A program made the position numbers and the translations under genes. The notes under the pieces were generated by a model. It did no database searches. It was not told the origin of the DNA and worked only from the letters and a program-made list of their open reading frames with translations. From Chloroflexota bacterium (lineage in GTDB: Bacteria > Chloroflexota > Limnocylindria > Limnocylindrales > CSP1-4): DNA of 8,239 bases. Below are positions 1 through 6,850 of this stretch, one piece after another. The DNA lies in the NCBI GenBank assembly GCA_021812735.1, contig JAKAMV010000412.1, positions 1-8,239 on the forward strand. Direction: 5' to 3'. Each line of letters begins with the position of its first letter. Position 1 is the first letter of the stretch.

Positions 1-585
1 GTCAGCGCGGCCAACCAGATCGCCACGACGGACAACTCGACGGTCGTCACTCTCTCGATCGGGACTAACCCGGCGGTGGGCATGCTCTCCTGCACGAGCG
101 GCACGGGCCGCAGGATCGTAAAGGGCGTCGCCACGTTCTTCGGCTGCAGGATCACCCGGGGCTCTGCGAACCTCTACACGCTCACCGCTACGAGCAGCGC
201 GGCTTATGCCGCTGCCACCAGCAAGCCGTTCTACGTCGGGGGCGGCACCCGCACGCCGGTCTCGCCCACCGACGCCGTCGCCTCCGGCGTCAATCGCGGA
301 ACGTCCGGCTTCGGCACGCGGAGCCTAGCCGTGGCCCGCGACAGCTACGTCACGGTCCTCGTGCGGACGAGCCCGAACCTTGCGGGCTCACTGGTGCAGA
401 TCTGGGTCGCGTCGAAGACGAGCGGCTGGCGTCAGTTGACGCTGCGGCGGGTAGCCGCGGACGGAACAGTGCACTACTTCGCACGCGTCAACGGCTGGAC
501 CGCGTATTGGGTGAAGTTCACCGGCAACGCCACATACGCGCCGGCAGCGAGCCACGGGAGGATCGCCACCAACCCGCATTATTGA
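1..585 (+). CDS. Secreted Ig-like-repeat protein, C-terminal part (5' end outside window)
   Basis: The reading frame is open from the first base to a TGA at 583-585, giving 194 visible residues; the true start lies upstream. Residues about 5-78 look like one bacterial Ig-like repeat: a run with DNSTVVTLSIGTNP (residues 11-24), then GVATF, then YTLTATS (59-65), an order typical of repeat modules in large extracellular proteins of high-GC bacteria. Residues 79-105 are a Gly/Thr/Ser/Pro-rich linker. Residues about 106-194 form a second beta-rich module ending in VKFTGNATYAPA, which resembles the closing strands of another Ig-like or bacterial-repeat domain. Two cysteines (C31, C49) lie within the first module and could form a disulfide. 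No LPXTG motif, TM segment or other anchor is seen at the C-terminus. An adhesive or cell-surface structural role is inferred from the fold only; no enzymatic motif is visible. An ATG at 585 in another frame overlaps the stop (TGATG), but the preferred start of the next gene is at 663. Confidence 0.72.
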   Translation, partial: VSAANQIATTDNSTVVTLSIGTNPAVGMLSCTSGTGRRIVKGVATFFGCRITRGSANLYTLTATSSAAYAAATSKPFYVGGGTRTPVSPTDAVASGVNRGTSGFGTRSLAVARDSYVTVLVRTSPNLAGSLVQIWVASKTSGWRQLTLRRVAADGTVHYFARVNGWTAYWVKFTGNATYAPAASHGRIATNPHY

Positions 586-662
586 TGTCTCCTGTTCTAG
601 TAATTCGTAAGGTGGAGGGTCCGGCGCGTCCCGAATCGTACGCGGAGTCCGAGGCCCATCCG

Positions 663-2345
663 ATGTCAGGCGTACTCGATCTGGTCGGGGCGTTCGCGAG
701 GCAGCGCGCCCGCGCGTCGCGGCGCTCCCCTGCCGTCGTCCGCGCCGTCTGGCGACCCCTCGTCGGCGTGGCGATCGGCGCTGCCCTGATCGTCGCGCTG
801 CGCCTGGCCGGCGCGCTCGCGGGGTCCGACACGGCCCTCGAGGTGATGGGCTTCGATCCGGACCGTGCCCGGCTGATCACCGGCTTGACCGCCGGAGGGC
901 TCGGCGCCGCCCTCGCCGCGCTCGCGACCGGCGGGCGCCTCGGGCCGATCATCGTGGGGTATCTCGGCCTCGCCGTCGTCTTCGGACGGACGTTCCTCGA
1001 CGAGACGGCCAGTGCGATCGCGACGCATGGGCCGCAGGGCTTCGAGCCGCTCGGCTGGCTGGCCACGCTCGTGACCCTCGCCTCGGCCGGCCTCGTCACC
1101 GGCTGGGCCATGGCCACCCTCGCGATCGAGGTGCGGCGCTGGCTGCGAGGCGGCTGGGCGCTGCTGGCCGACTGGCGCGGCCGGGACCGCCTGGATCGGC
1201 GCCGGCTGCTCCGGACGCTGGCGCCGCTCTTGGCGCTCGCCGTGGTCCTCGGCTCGCTCCCCACCTTCGCGGACATGATCAACTACACCCCCGACGTGGC
1301 GATGACCGGAGGGGCCATCCTGCAGGCCCCGCCGCTCGTCGGGGGCGACACCGGTAGTGGGCGCTCGGGTGTCGGGTCGGGTGGAGGGAACGGTGCGGCG
1401 GGAAGCGGGCCGATCGGCGTAGCGGCTGGCCCTGGGACCGGCGCTGGCGGCGCCGACGGGGGCGCCGTGACGAACGGATCGGCGAGCGGCGGAGCGATCG
1501 CCTCGACCCAACCGTGGGCCAACGCGCGCCCCACCGGGCGCGGCCAGGTCGTGGCCTTCACGCTCCCCTCGCCCTGGTATGACGGGCGGCGATCGAGCTC
1601 GACGGTCTGGCTCTACCTGCCAGCGGGCTACGCGACCGGCACCCAGCGCTACCCGGTGGTGTACACCGTGCCCTGGGACCTGGCCCACTGGGCGCTCGGG
1701 ATCCATGTCGCCGCGCTCCTCGACCAGGCCATCGCGGACGGGACGCTGCCGCCCACCATCGTGGCCTTCGTCGATCTCGCGGGCGGCCCGTTCCCCAACA
1801 GCGAATGTGCCGACTCGTACGACGGCCGCGAGCGGGCCGACACCTACGTGTCAGCGACGGTCGTGCACGCGCTCGACAGCCGCTTCCGCACGATCGCCGA
1901 TCCGGCGGCGCGCACCATCGCCGGCTTCTCGCAGGGTGGGTTCTGCGCCGCGAACCTGCTGTTGCGCCACCCCGACGTCTTCCACCAGGCGGTCATCTTC
2001 TCCGGCTACTTCGTGGCCGGGTTGCGCAGCGGCGAGACGGTCAACGCCTGGATGCCCTTCGGACACGTCCCCTCCGTGGTGGCGGCGAACTCGCCGATGC
2101 TGACGGCCGAGCGGCTCCCGCCCGCGCTCCGCCGGCAGCTCTTCATCGTCCTCTCGGCCCAGCCGGACGCGGGCGTCTTCGGGCAGCAGGCGAGCCAGTT
2201 TGCCGCGGTGCTGACCCGCGAGGGGTATCCGACCGACTTCTTGTGGAACCAGCTGGGGCACGCCTGGAAGGCCGTCCGCCTGGAGTTCATCCCGGCGCTG
2301 CGCGCGGTCGCGGAACGGCAAGTCCAGACGGGGGTGCTGCGCTGA
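663..2345 (+). CDS. Membrane-anchored esterase (multi-TM N-terminus, Gly-rich linker, esterase D-type alpha/beta hydrolase)
   Basis: The protein has 560 residues. The N-terminal third has about five hydrophobic segments (about 31-52, 72-91, 93-110, 131-156, 184-203) with Arg-rich flanks. Residues 225-285 are a Gly/Ala/Ser-rich low-complexity linker. Residues about 295-553 form an alpha/beta hydrolase of the putative esterase family (Pfam PF00756 type), with the nucleophile elbow GFSQGG (Ser423), a probable catalytic His533 in LGHAWK, and Asp502 as a candidate acid. Parity of TM segments and positive charge suggest the hydrolase faces the outside, but this is inference. The start was chosen at ATG 663, which has GAGG at 651-654 eight bases upstream; an in-frame ATG at 585 would add 26 polar residues and has no close Shine-Dalgarno sequence. 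The stop overlaps the start of the MprF-like gene by one base, so translation is probably coupled. The pairing suggests a lipid-linked substrate such as an aminoacyl-phospholipid ester. Mycolyltransferase-like or general carboxylesterase activity is also possible. Confidence 0.85.
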   Translation: MSGVLDLVGAFARQRARASRRSPAVVRAVWRPLVGVAIGAALIVALRLAGALAGSDTALEVMGFDPDRARLITGLTAGGLGAALAALATGGRLGPIIVGYLGLAVVFGRTFLDETASAIATHGPQGFEPLGWLATLVTLASAGLVTGWAMATLAIEVRRWLRGGWALLADWRGRDRLDRRRLLRTLAPLLALAVVLGSLPTFADMINYTPDVAMTGGAILQAPPLVGGDTGSGRSGVGSGGGNGAAGSGPIGVAAGPGTGAGGADGGAVTNGSASGGAIASTQPWANARPTGRGQVVAFTLPSPWYDGRRSSSTVWLYLPAGYATGTQRYPVVYTVPWDLAHWALGIHVAALLDQAIADGTLPPTIVAFVDLAGGPFPNSECADSYDGRERADTYVSATVVHALDSRFRTIADPAARTIAGFSQGGFCAANLLLRHPDVFHQAVIFSGYFVAGLRSGETVNAWMPFGHVPSVVAANSPMLTAERLPPALRRQLFIVLSAQPDAGVFGQQASQFAAVLTREGYPTDFLWNQLGHAWKAVRLEFIPALRAVAERQVQTGVLR

Positions 2346-4129
2346 TGGCCCGCCTGCGCCCGGCCGTGCGGTGGCCCGCGATCCGCCCCGCCGCCTTGCG
2401 CCCGACGAGCGCGGGCCGGGCCGGGCGGGCGGCACGTCTGCTCCCCCGCGTCGTGATGGGGCTCGGCGCGTTCGTGGCGCTCTCCGACGCCTTCGCGTTC
2501 GGCACGGCCAGCCTCTCGAGCGTCCAGGCGCTGCTCCCGTTCGACACGCCGAGCGCGGACCCGCTGATCGCGGCGCTCAGTGCCGTCGGGTTGGCGGCGC
2601 TCACCATCGGGCTCGTCCGCGGCAAACGGCTCGCCTGGTGGCTCGCGATCCTCGTCTTCGCCGCGGGCGTGCCACTCCAGTTGCTCGCCCTCGGGCACAC
2701 CGCCGGCGGGGTCGTGGCGGCGATCGCGCTGGCGCTCTTGACGCTCGACCGGAACCGCTACGGCGTGCGCTCGGCGCGGACGTGGAGCTGGACGACCTGG
2801 GGGCTCCTGCTGGCCGGGGCCGCCATCGCGACGCTCGCGACCGTGCTGGTGATCCTGCACGATCCGGCCGACGCCCTGCCCGCCGAGCCAGCCGACCTGC
2901 CCGATCTGGCCCGCACGCTGAGCGCCTGGCTGGCGTTCGGGGACCTCTCGGGACCGCCCTCCGGCCCGCGCACGACGCTGATCCTGGCCCTCGCGATCGC
3001 CTCGCGCCTGGCCGTCGCGCTCGCGCTCCTCGCCATGCTGCGACCGGTGGGCGACGACACGCCGGCGCCCGATCTGCGCGAGCGGGTGCGCGAGCTGGCG
3101 CGCCGCTACGGGCGCGGCGCGCTGCTGCCGTTCCAGTTGAGCGACGACAAGCGCTGGTACAGCCCGGCCGGGCGCGACGGCTTCGTGGCCTATGGCCGCG
3201 ACGGACGGGTCGCCGTGGCGGTGGGCGAACCGGTGGGGAGCGAGCGCGACCGCTGGCTCGTCTTCGCCTCGTTCGTCGACGCGTGCCGCCAGCACGACTG
3301 GGTGCCGGTCGTCTACCAGGCGTCCGAGGCGAGCCTGGAGCGGCTGCGCGCGCTCGGCTTCCAGGCCTCGCCGATCGGCCGCGAGGCGATCATCGACCTG
3401 CCAACGTTCAGTCTCGCGGGCTCGCGGCGCGCGAACCTGCGCCACACCATCACGCGGGCGAAGCGCGGCGGCCTGACGGTCGCCTGGTACCCGGATGGGC
3501 TCGGGGCGGACACCGCACGGCTGGGCCCCGGGCTCGCGCAGGTCGACGCGGCCTGGCACGCCGAGAGCGGGCCGCCGGAGATGGGCTTCACCATCAGCCG
3601 CTTCTCACTCGATGAGCTGCGCCGCGTCCCGGTCGCGGTGGCGCTCGACGCCCGGGGCACGCCCACCGCATTCGTCTCGTTCCGCTCGACCGGCGCGGAC
3701 GGCGGGTACGTGCTCGACCTGATCCGGCGCGTGCCCGGCGGCGTGCCGGGCGCGGTGGAGTTCTGCTTGGCCGAGGCCGCCGAACGGTTCCGCGACGCCG
3801 GCGCGACGACGCTCTCGTTGGGCCTCGCGCCCCTCAGCGGCCTCGACCCGGCCGGGCAGCGCCTCGAGGAGCGTGCGCTGGCGGCCGTGGCCCGGCTCGT
3901 GCGTCCCTTCTACGACGTCGCCGGGCTCGCCTTCTTCAAGGACAAGTTCGCGCCGCGCTGGGAGACGCGCTACGTCGCGGTGCCCTCACGGGTGCACCTG
4001 CTCGGGCTCGCGCTCGCCCTGGCGCGCCTGCACCTCGGCAGCCTGCGGGGTGCGCTCGCCCGCACCGCGGCCGACGTGGCGCGCTCGCAGGCAGCCTTGA
4101 TGCGTCGCGCGAGGCGCGCCGCGGGCTGA
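2345..4129 (+). CDS. MprF-like membrane protein with DUF2156 (aminoacyl-phosphatidylglycerol synthase C-terminal) domain
   Basis: The protein has 594 residues. After an Arg-rich N-terminus there are five or six hydrophobic segments (about 34-54, 72-91, 97-116, 119-134, 150-171, 209-232). From about residue 245 it matches the cytoplasmic catalytic domain of MprF/LPG synthases (DUF2156, double GNAT fold). Recognisable family motifs are YSPAGRDGFVAYG (272-284), VGEPVG, SRRANLRHTITRAKRGG (360-376), LDLIRR (457-462), LSLGLAPLSGL (490-500), and FYDVAGLAFFKDKFAPRWE (522-540). MprF-family enzymes move an amino acid from aminoacyl-tRNA to phosphatidylglycerol, or in some actinobacteria to other lipids, lowering surface negative charge. 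The membrane part is shorter than the large MprF flippase, so only the synthase role is supported. No lysyl-tRNA synthetase domain is fused, unlike mycobacterial LysX. The amino acid and lipid used cannot be read from sequence. The ATG at 2345 overlaps the esterase stop (TGATG) with no strong Shine-Dalgarno sequence, consistent with translational coupling. Confidence 0.88.
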   Translation: MARLRPAVRWPAIRPAALRPTSAGRAGRAARLLPRVVMGLGAFVALSDAFAFGTASLSSVQALLPFDTPSADPLIAALSAVGLAALTIGLVRGKRLAWWLAILVFAAGVPLQLLALGHTAGGVVAAIALALLTLDRNRYGVRSARTWSWTTWGLLLAGAAIATLATVLVILHDPADALPAEPADLPDLARTLSAWLAFGDLSGPPSGPRTTLILALAIASRLAVALALLAMLRPVGDDTPAPDLRERVRELARRYGRGALLPFQLSDDKRWYSPAGRDGFVAYGRDGRVAVAVGEPVGSERDRWLVFASFVDACRQHDWVPVVYQASEASLERLRALGFQASPIGREAIIDLPTFSLAGSRRANLRHTITRAKRGGLTVAWYPDGLGADTARLGPGLAQVDAAWHAESGPPEMGFTISRFSLDELRRVPVAVALDARGTPTAFVSFRSTGADGGYVLDLIRRVPGGVPGAVEFCLAEAAERFRDAGATTLSLGLAPLSGLDPAGQRLEERALAAVARLVRPFYDVAGLAFFKDKFAPRWETRYVAVPSRVHLLGLALALARLHLGSLRGALARTAADVARSQAALMRRARRAAG

Positions 4130-4202
4130 CCCGCGCGGATTGCCGGCCGGCCGTCTGGTCGCGAGCCTGCCGTCTGGCTCCAGATCGACCGGTACCGGCA
4201 GC
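4130..4202. other. Convergent intergenic gap with short direct repeat and palindromes
   Basis: This 73-bp gap separates the 3' ends of the + strand MprF-like gene and the - strand ACT-domain gene. It holds a 9-bp direct repeat, GCCGTCTGG at 4150-4158 and 4169-4177; a possible weak hairpin GAGCC/GGCTC (4163-4167 with 4176-4180, 8-nt loop); the self-complementary GCCGGCCGGC (4142-4151); and the 10-bp palindrome CCGGTACCGG (4189-4198). A terminator for one or both operons would be expected here, but there is no T-run, so an intrinsic terminator is not supported. In DNA this GC-rich such short motifs can occur by chance. Confidence 0.35.
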
Positions 4203-4616
4203 TCAGCGGGCGCCGGAGACGGTGTGGATCGGCGGTAGACCCAGCACCTCGCGCGCCAGCGCTTCGTCGTCGACGGTGAACGCCACCTGCACCTTCGTCT
4301 CGCGCCGCCCCGAGACCAGGATCCCGGTGATGTTGACCCCCACCCGGGAGAGCTTCTCGGTCAGCTCGGCGATGCTGCCCGGCCGGTCCTCGACCTCCAC
4401 GCAGAGCGTGTCGCCCTCCACGAACGGGACCCCCATGGCGTGCAGCACATCGCGCGTCGTGGCGTCGTCGTCGGTGGAGAGCATCGCGCACATCTTGTCC
4501 CCCGCCGCGCTGCCGGCGATGCTCTGGATGCTGATGCCGCGCATGGCGAGGGCCCGCGTCACGTGAGCGAGCTCGCCTGGCCGATTGTCGAGTTGGATGA
4601 CGAACGGTTGGCCCAC
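4203..4616 (-). CDS. Tandem ACT-domain protein, last gene of the hydrogenase operon
   Basis: The protein has 137 residues and consists almost wholly of two ACT domains (about 4-65 and 71-126). Each opens with the typical beta1-loop-alpha1 signature, NRPGELAHVTRAL (11-23) and EDRPGSIAELTEKL (76-89), followed by GISIQSI and GVNITGI. ACT domains bind amino acids or other small ligands and usually act as regulatory modules or stand-alone sensors. No catalytic or DNA-binding domain is attached. The GTG at 4616 was chosen because GGAGGTGA lies five bases upstream; an in-frame GTG at 4625 overlaps the protease stop but has its Shine-Dalgarno sequence too close. The ribosome-binding site overlaps the stop codon of the maturation protease gene, so the two genes are almost certainly co-translated. 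The neighbours suggest a role tied to the hydrogenase, perhaps sensing a metabolite, but the ligand and target are unknown. Loose resemblance to ACT proteins of amino-acid metabolism (IlvH-like, ACT-only) does not identify the function. Confidence 0.85.
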   Translation of the reverse strand: MGQPFVIQLDNRPGELAHVTRALAMRGISIQSIAGSAAGDKMCAMLSTDDDATTRDVLHAMGVPFVEGDTLCVEVEDRPGSIAELTEKLSRVGVNITGILVSGRRETKVQVAFTVDDEALAREVLGLPPIHTVSGAR

Positions 4617-4621
4617 GGTCC

Positions 4622-4629
4622 TCACCTCC
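4622..4629 (-). promoter_or_regulatory. Ribosome-binding site of ACT gene, overlapping upstream stop
   Basis: On the - strand GGAGGTGA reads from 4629 to 4622, a near-perfect anti-Shine-Dalgarno match. It ends five bases before the GTG at 4616. Its last three bases are the TGA stop of the maturation protease gene. This decides the ACT start at 4616 over the GTG at 4625 and indicates translational coupling. Confidence 0.75.
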
Positions 4630-5341
4630 GTCCCCCGACCAGCCGAACTGCCGGTGCGGGGGTCAGTCTCTGGTCGAACGCGCCGTCGGCGGTCCGCGCC
4701 GTGCGGGTCGCGGCGCGGAGCAACCGAATCACCTCGGCCGCGGCGCGCGGTACAGCGTCCCGCACCGGCGGCGACAGCCCCTCGCCGAAGTCCATCCCCG
4801 GCGCGGCCTCCACGGCCACGATCCACGGCTCGCGCGGGAGCCGCGCGCCGAGCTCGCGGCCGACCGCCAGAGCGACTGCCAGCGAGCTATCGTGCGGGGA
4901 CGCCAGGCGGCCCTGTGCGGGGTCGGGCAGCTCCGCCAGCCGCCGGGCGCGCACGGTGCCCAGCGGGGCCAGCCCCGTGGCGATCGCATCGACGATGATC
5001 GCCCGGTCGTAGCCGATCAGACGCTCCATCAGGCGCAGTCCGCCGAGCGAGAGCCGATCGACCTCGACGCGCCCGCGCAGCCGCGCCGGCAGGACGCCAT
5101 CGCTGCGCGGTCCGGTCGCCAGGAGCGCCTCGACCGCGCCGGCCACCTGCCAACCGACGCCGTCGTCGCCAAGGATCGGGTTTCCAAGGCCCAGGACCAA
5201 GACACGGGCCACGCGCTCCGCGCGTGGTGGCTCCAACCCGGCTGGCCACGCGCCACCGCCCGGGCGCAGCGGGCACGTCGCGCGCCGGCGGGCCGCCTCG
5301 GCGCCCGCGTGGGCGGTCCGTGCTCCGTGCGCGCCTGCCAC
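4622..5341 (-). CDS. [NiFe]-hydrogenase maturation endopeptidase (HycI/HybD family)
   Basis: This peptidase clips the C-terminal tail of the [NiFe] large subunit after nickel insertion, in the cytoplasm. The core begins VLVLGLGNPILGDDGVG, the standard family opening. The three metal-binding positions of HybD-type proteases have counterparts: the second Asp of GDDG, Asp in IIVDAI, and His in SPHDSSL. The start is uncertain. GTG 5341 (239 residues) has GGGAGG six bases upstream and lies 23 nt after the large-subunit stop, fitting the packed operon, but adds a 43-residue Ala/Arg/Gly-rich N-terminal extension not expected in the family. GTG 5212 (196 residues) starts directly at the conserved domain, nearer the usual 150-180 residues, but has only a GGAG that is too close. 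Numbered from 5212, the ligands are D17, D75 and H107. A C-terminal tail of about 25 residues follows the core. It lies directly after its presumed substrate gene. Confidence 0.87.
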   Translation of the reverse strand: MAGAHGARTAHAGAEAARRRATCPLRPGGGAWPAGLEPPRAERVARVLVLGLGNPILGDDGVGWQVAGAVEALLATGPRSDGVLPARLRGRVEVDRLSLGGLRLMERLIGYDRAIIVDAIATGLAPLGTVRARRLAELPDPAQGRLASPHDSSLAVALAVGRELGARLPREPWIVAVEAAPGMDFGEGLSPPVRDAVPRAAAEVIRLLRAATRTARTADGAFDQRLTPAPAVRLVGGRR

Positions 5342-5347
5342 CGTCCG

Positions 5348-5353
5348 CCTCCC
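5348..5353 (-). promoter_or_regulatory. Ribosome-binding site supporting the long start of the maturation protease
   Basis: GGGAGG reads from 5353 to 5348 on the - strand, six bases before the GTG at 5341 and inside the short gap after the large-subunit stop. It is the main argument for the longer protease start. In DNA this GC-rich a chance match cannot be excluded. Confidence 0.5.
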
Positions 5354-5364
5354 GACCCCATCCG

Positions 5365-6840
5365 TCAGCAGCACTGCCGCAGCACGTCGACGACCCGCCC
5401 CTCGGCATCGCGGATCGTCACCTCGAGCGGCATCTGCCCTGGCAGAGAGTGGGTCGCACATCCGAAACAGGGGTCGTAGGAGCGGAACGCCATCTCGACC
5501 CGGTTGAGCAGCCCGTCCGTGACCACGGTCCCGGCCCGGATGAAGTGCTGGGCGGCGCGGCGCACCGACATCGAAATCGGCGCGTAGTTGTTGGTGGTGC
5601 CCACCACGAGGTTGACCCGCGTCAGGATCCCGCGCTCGTCGGTCCAGTAGTGGTGGGTCAACGTGCCGCGCGGCGCCTCCACCGTCCCGACGCCCTCGGT
5701 CGGCACCGCCGTCGGGATCGCCCGCACATCGTCGGAGGTGATCTCGGGGTCCGTGGCGAGCTCCAGCATCCGTTCCGCCGCGTACAACAGCTCGACGAGG
5801 CGCGCCCAGTGGGCCGCGAGCCGGTTGTGCACCACGCCGTGGCGCCCGGAGGGTGAAGGTTCAGGGGCGAGCGTCGCGAAAAAGCGCTCGAATTCGGCCT
5901 CTGCCAGGGGTGTCGCCATCCCGTCTGCGACGTTGAGGCGGGCCAGCGGCGAGGCCACGTAGACGCCCGAAGTGGGGCCGTCGACGAAGCCCTTCCAGCC
6001 CACCTTCTTGAGGTACGGGAACTTCAGGTAGGTCCACGGCTCGACGTGCTCGGCGATCCAGTCCGCATACTCGGCGGGCGCGTAGGTCCCGAACGGCGTC
6101 CCGTCCGGAGCCACCACCCGGACCCGACCGTCGTAGAAGTTGACACGCTGCTGATCGTCGACGAGCCCCATGTAATAGGTGCGGTCGGTGTACGCGTCGC
6201 CTGCCAGCAGCTCGCGGTACGCGCCGTCCCCCAGGACCACCGAGTTGAAGAGCGCGATCTCGATCGCCCAGCGCGCGATCGCCTCGATCTCGGCACGCTC
6301 GGTCTCGGTGATCGAGCGGGTCATCCCGCCGGGCACCGCCGTCGCCGGATGGATCCCGCGGCCCCCGATGATCTCCACGACCCGATGGCCGTTCCGGCGT
6401 GCCTCGATGACCCGGCCCCCGATCTCCAGCCCGACGCGGCGCACGACCCCCAGGATGCTGCGCTCGGCGACCGGCGACTCCGGCCCCACGATGAAATCGG
6501 GCCCGCCCAGCGCGTAGAAGTGCGTGGTGTGGTCGGTGAAGTAGAAGGCGCTGTAGAGGAGCTCGCGCAGGAGGCGGCCGGCACGCGGTGGTGTCACGCG
6601 GTAGACGGCGTCGGCCGCCTTGGCGGCGGCAATGTGGTGGGCCTCGGGGCAGACGCCGCAGATTCGGTTCGTGAGGACCGGCATCTCCTCGACCGGGCGG
6701 CCCACGCAGAAACGCTCGAACCCGCGCAGCTCTGGGATCTGGAAATAGGTGTTGGCAACGTCGCCATGTTCGTCCAGGAAGATCTCGATTCTGCCGTGCC
6801 CCTCGAGCCGGGTGACCGGATCGATCGTGATGCGCTCCAC
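5365..6840 (-). CDS. mvhA: [NiFe]-hydrogenase large (catalytic) subunit, MvhA / group 3c-like
   Basis: This 491-residue protein carries the Ni-Fe active site. Both ligand motifs are intact: N-terminal NRICGVCPEAHH (C61, C64) and C-terminal DPCFGCATH (C458, C461, H464), supplying the four nickel-ligand cysteines. RLEGHG near residue 11 contains the conserved Glu13 linked to proton transfer. A 27-residue tail after His464 would be removed by the protease encoded next; it ends in two cysteines. The sequence resembles cytoplasmic, F420-non-reducing (Mvh) hydrogenases, which oxidise H2 and feed electrons to a heterodisulfide-reductase-type flavoprotein. The bidirectional NAD-linked (Hox) type is less likely because the partner genes are MvhD- and MvhG-like, without HoxF/HoxU. 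The GTG at 6840 was chosen because it gives the family N-terminus (VERITIDPVTRLEGH), follows the small-subunit stop by 10 nt, and has GGGAG (6851-6847) six bases upstream; an ATG at 6879 would overlap the small-subunit gene. Confidence 0.95.
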   Translation of the reverse strand: MERITIDPVTRLEGHGRIEIFLDEHGDVANTYFQIPELRGFERFCVGRPVEEMPVLTNRICGVCPEAHHIAAAKAADAVYRVTPPRAGRLLRELLYSAFYFTDHTTHFYALGGPDFIVGPESPVAERSILGVVRRVGLEIGGRVIEARRNGHRVVEIIGGRGIHPATAVPGGMTRSITETERAEIEAIARWAIEIALFNSVVLGDGAYRELLAGDAYTDRTYYMGLVDDQQRVNFYDGRVRVVAPDGTPFGTYAPAEYADWIAEHVEPWTYLKFPYLKKVGWKGFVDGPTSGVYVASPLARLNVADGMATPLAEAEFERFFATLAPEPSPSGRHGVVHNRLAAHWARLVELLYAAERMLELATDPEITSDDVRAIPTAVPTEGVGTVEAPRGTLTHHYWTDERGILTRVNLVVGTTNNYAPISMSVRRAAQHFIRAGTVVTDGLLNRVEMAFRSYDPCFGCATHSLPGQMPLEVTIRDAEGRVVDVLRQCC

Positions 6841-6850
6841 CGCGGTCTCC

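Noticed and set aside
582..611. Possible sigma-70-like promoter (TTGATG then an AT-richer stretch)
   Set aside because: TTGATG resembles a -35 box, but at 16-18 bp spacing no convincing -10 hexamer follows (TCGTAA matches poorly).
507..662. Upstream extension of the esterase to an ATG at 507 or 585
   Set aside because: The 507 start lies inside the Ig-like gene; the 585 start has no close Shine-Dalgarno site and adds polar residues before the first TM segment. ATG 663 with GAGG eight bases upstream is better, although 585 cannot be fully excluded because it forms TGATG with the previous stop.
1805..2344. N-terminal extension of the MprF-like protein back to 1805
   Set aside because: This region in that frame overlaps the conserved esterase domain and yields an Arg/Pro-rich translation typical of an out-of-frame GC-rich shadow.
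2006..3559. 517-residue open frame on the - strand opposite the esterase and MprF-like genes
   Set aside because: The translation is Arg/Gln/Gly-rich and low in hydrophobic residues with no family motif; the + strand genes here have clear motifs.
4163..4180. Intrinsic terminator from the GAGCC/GGCTC inverted repeat
   Set aside because: The stem is only 5 bp with an 8-nt loop and no T-run follows on either strand.
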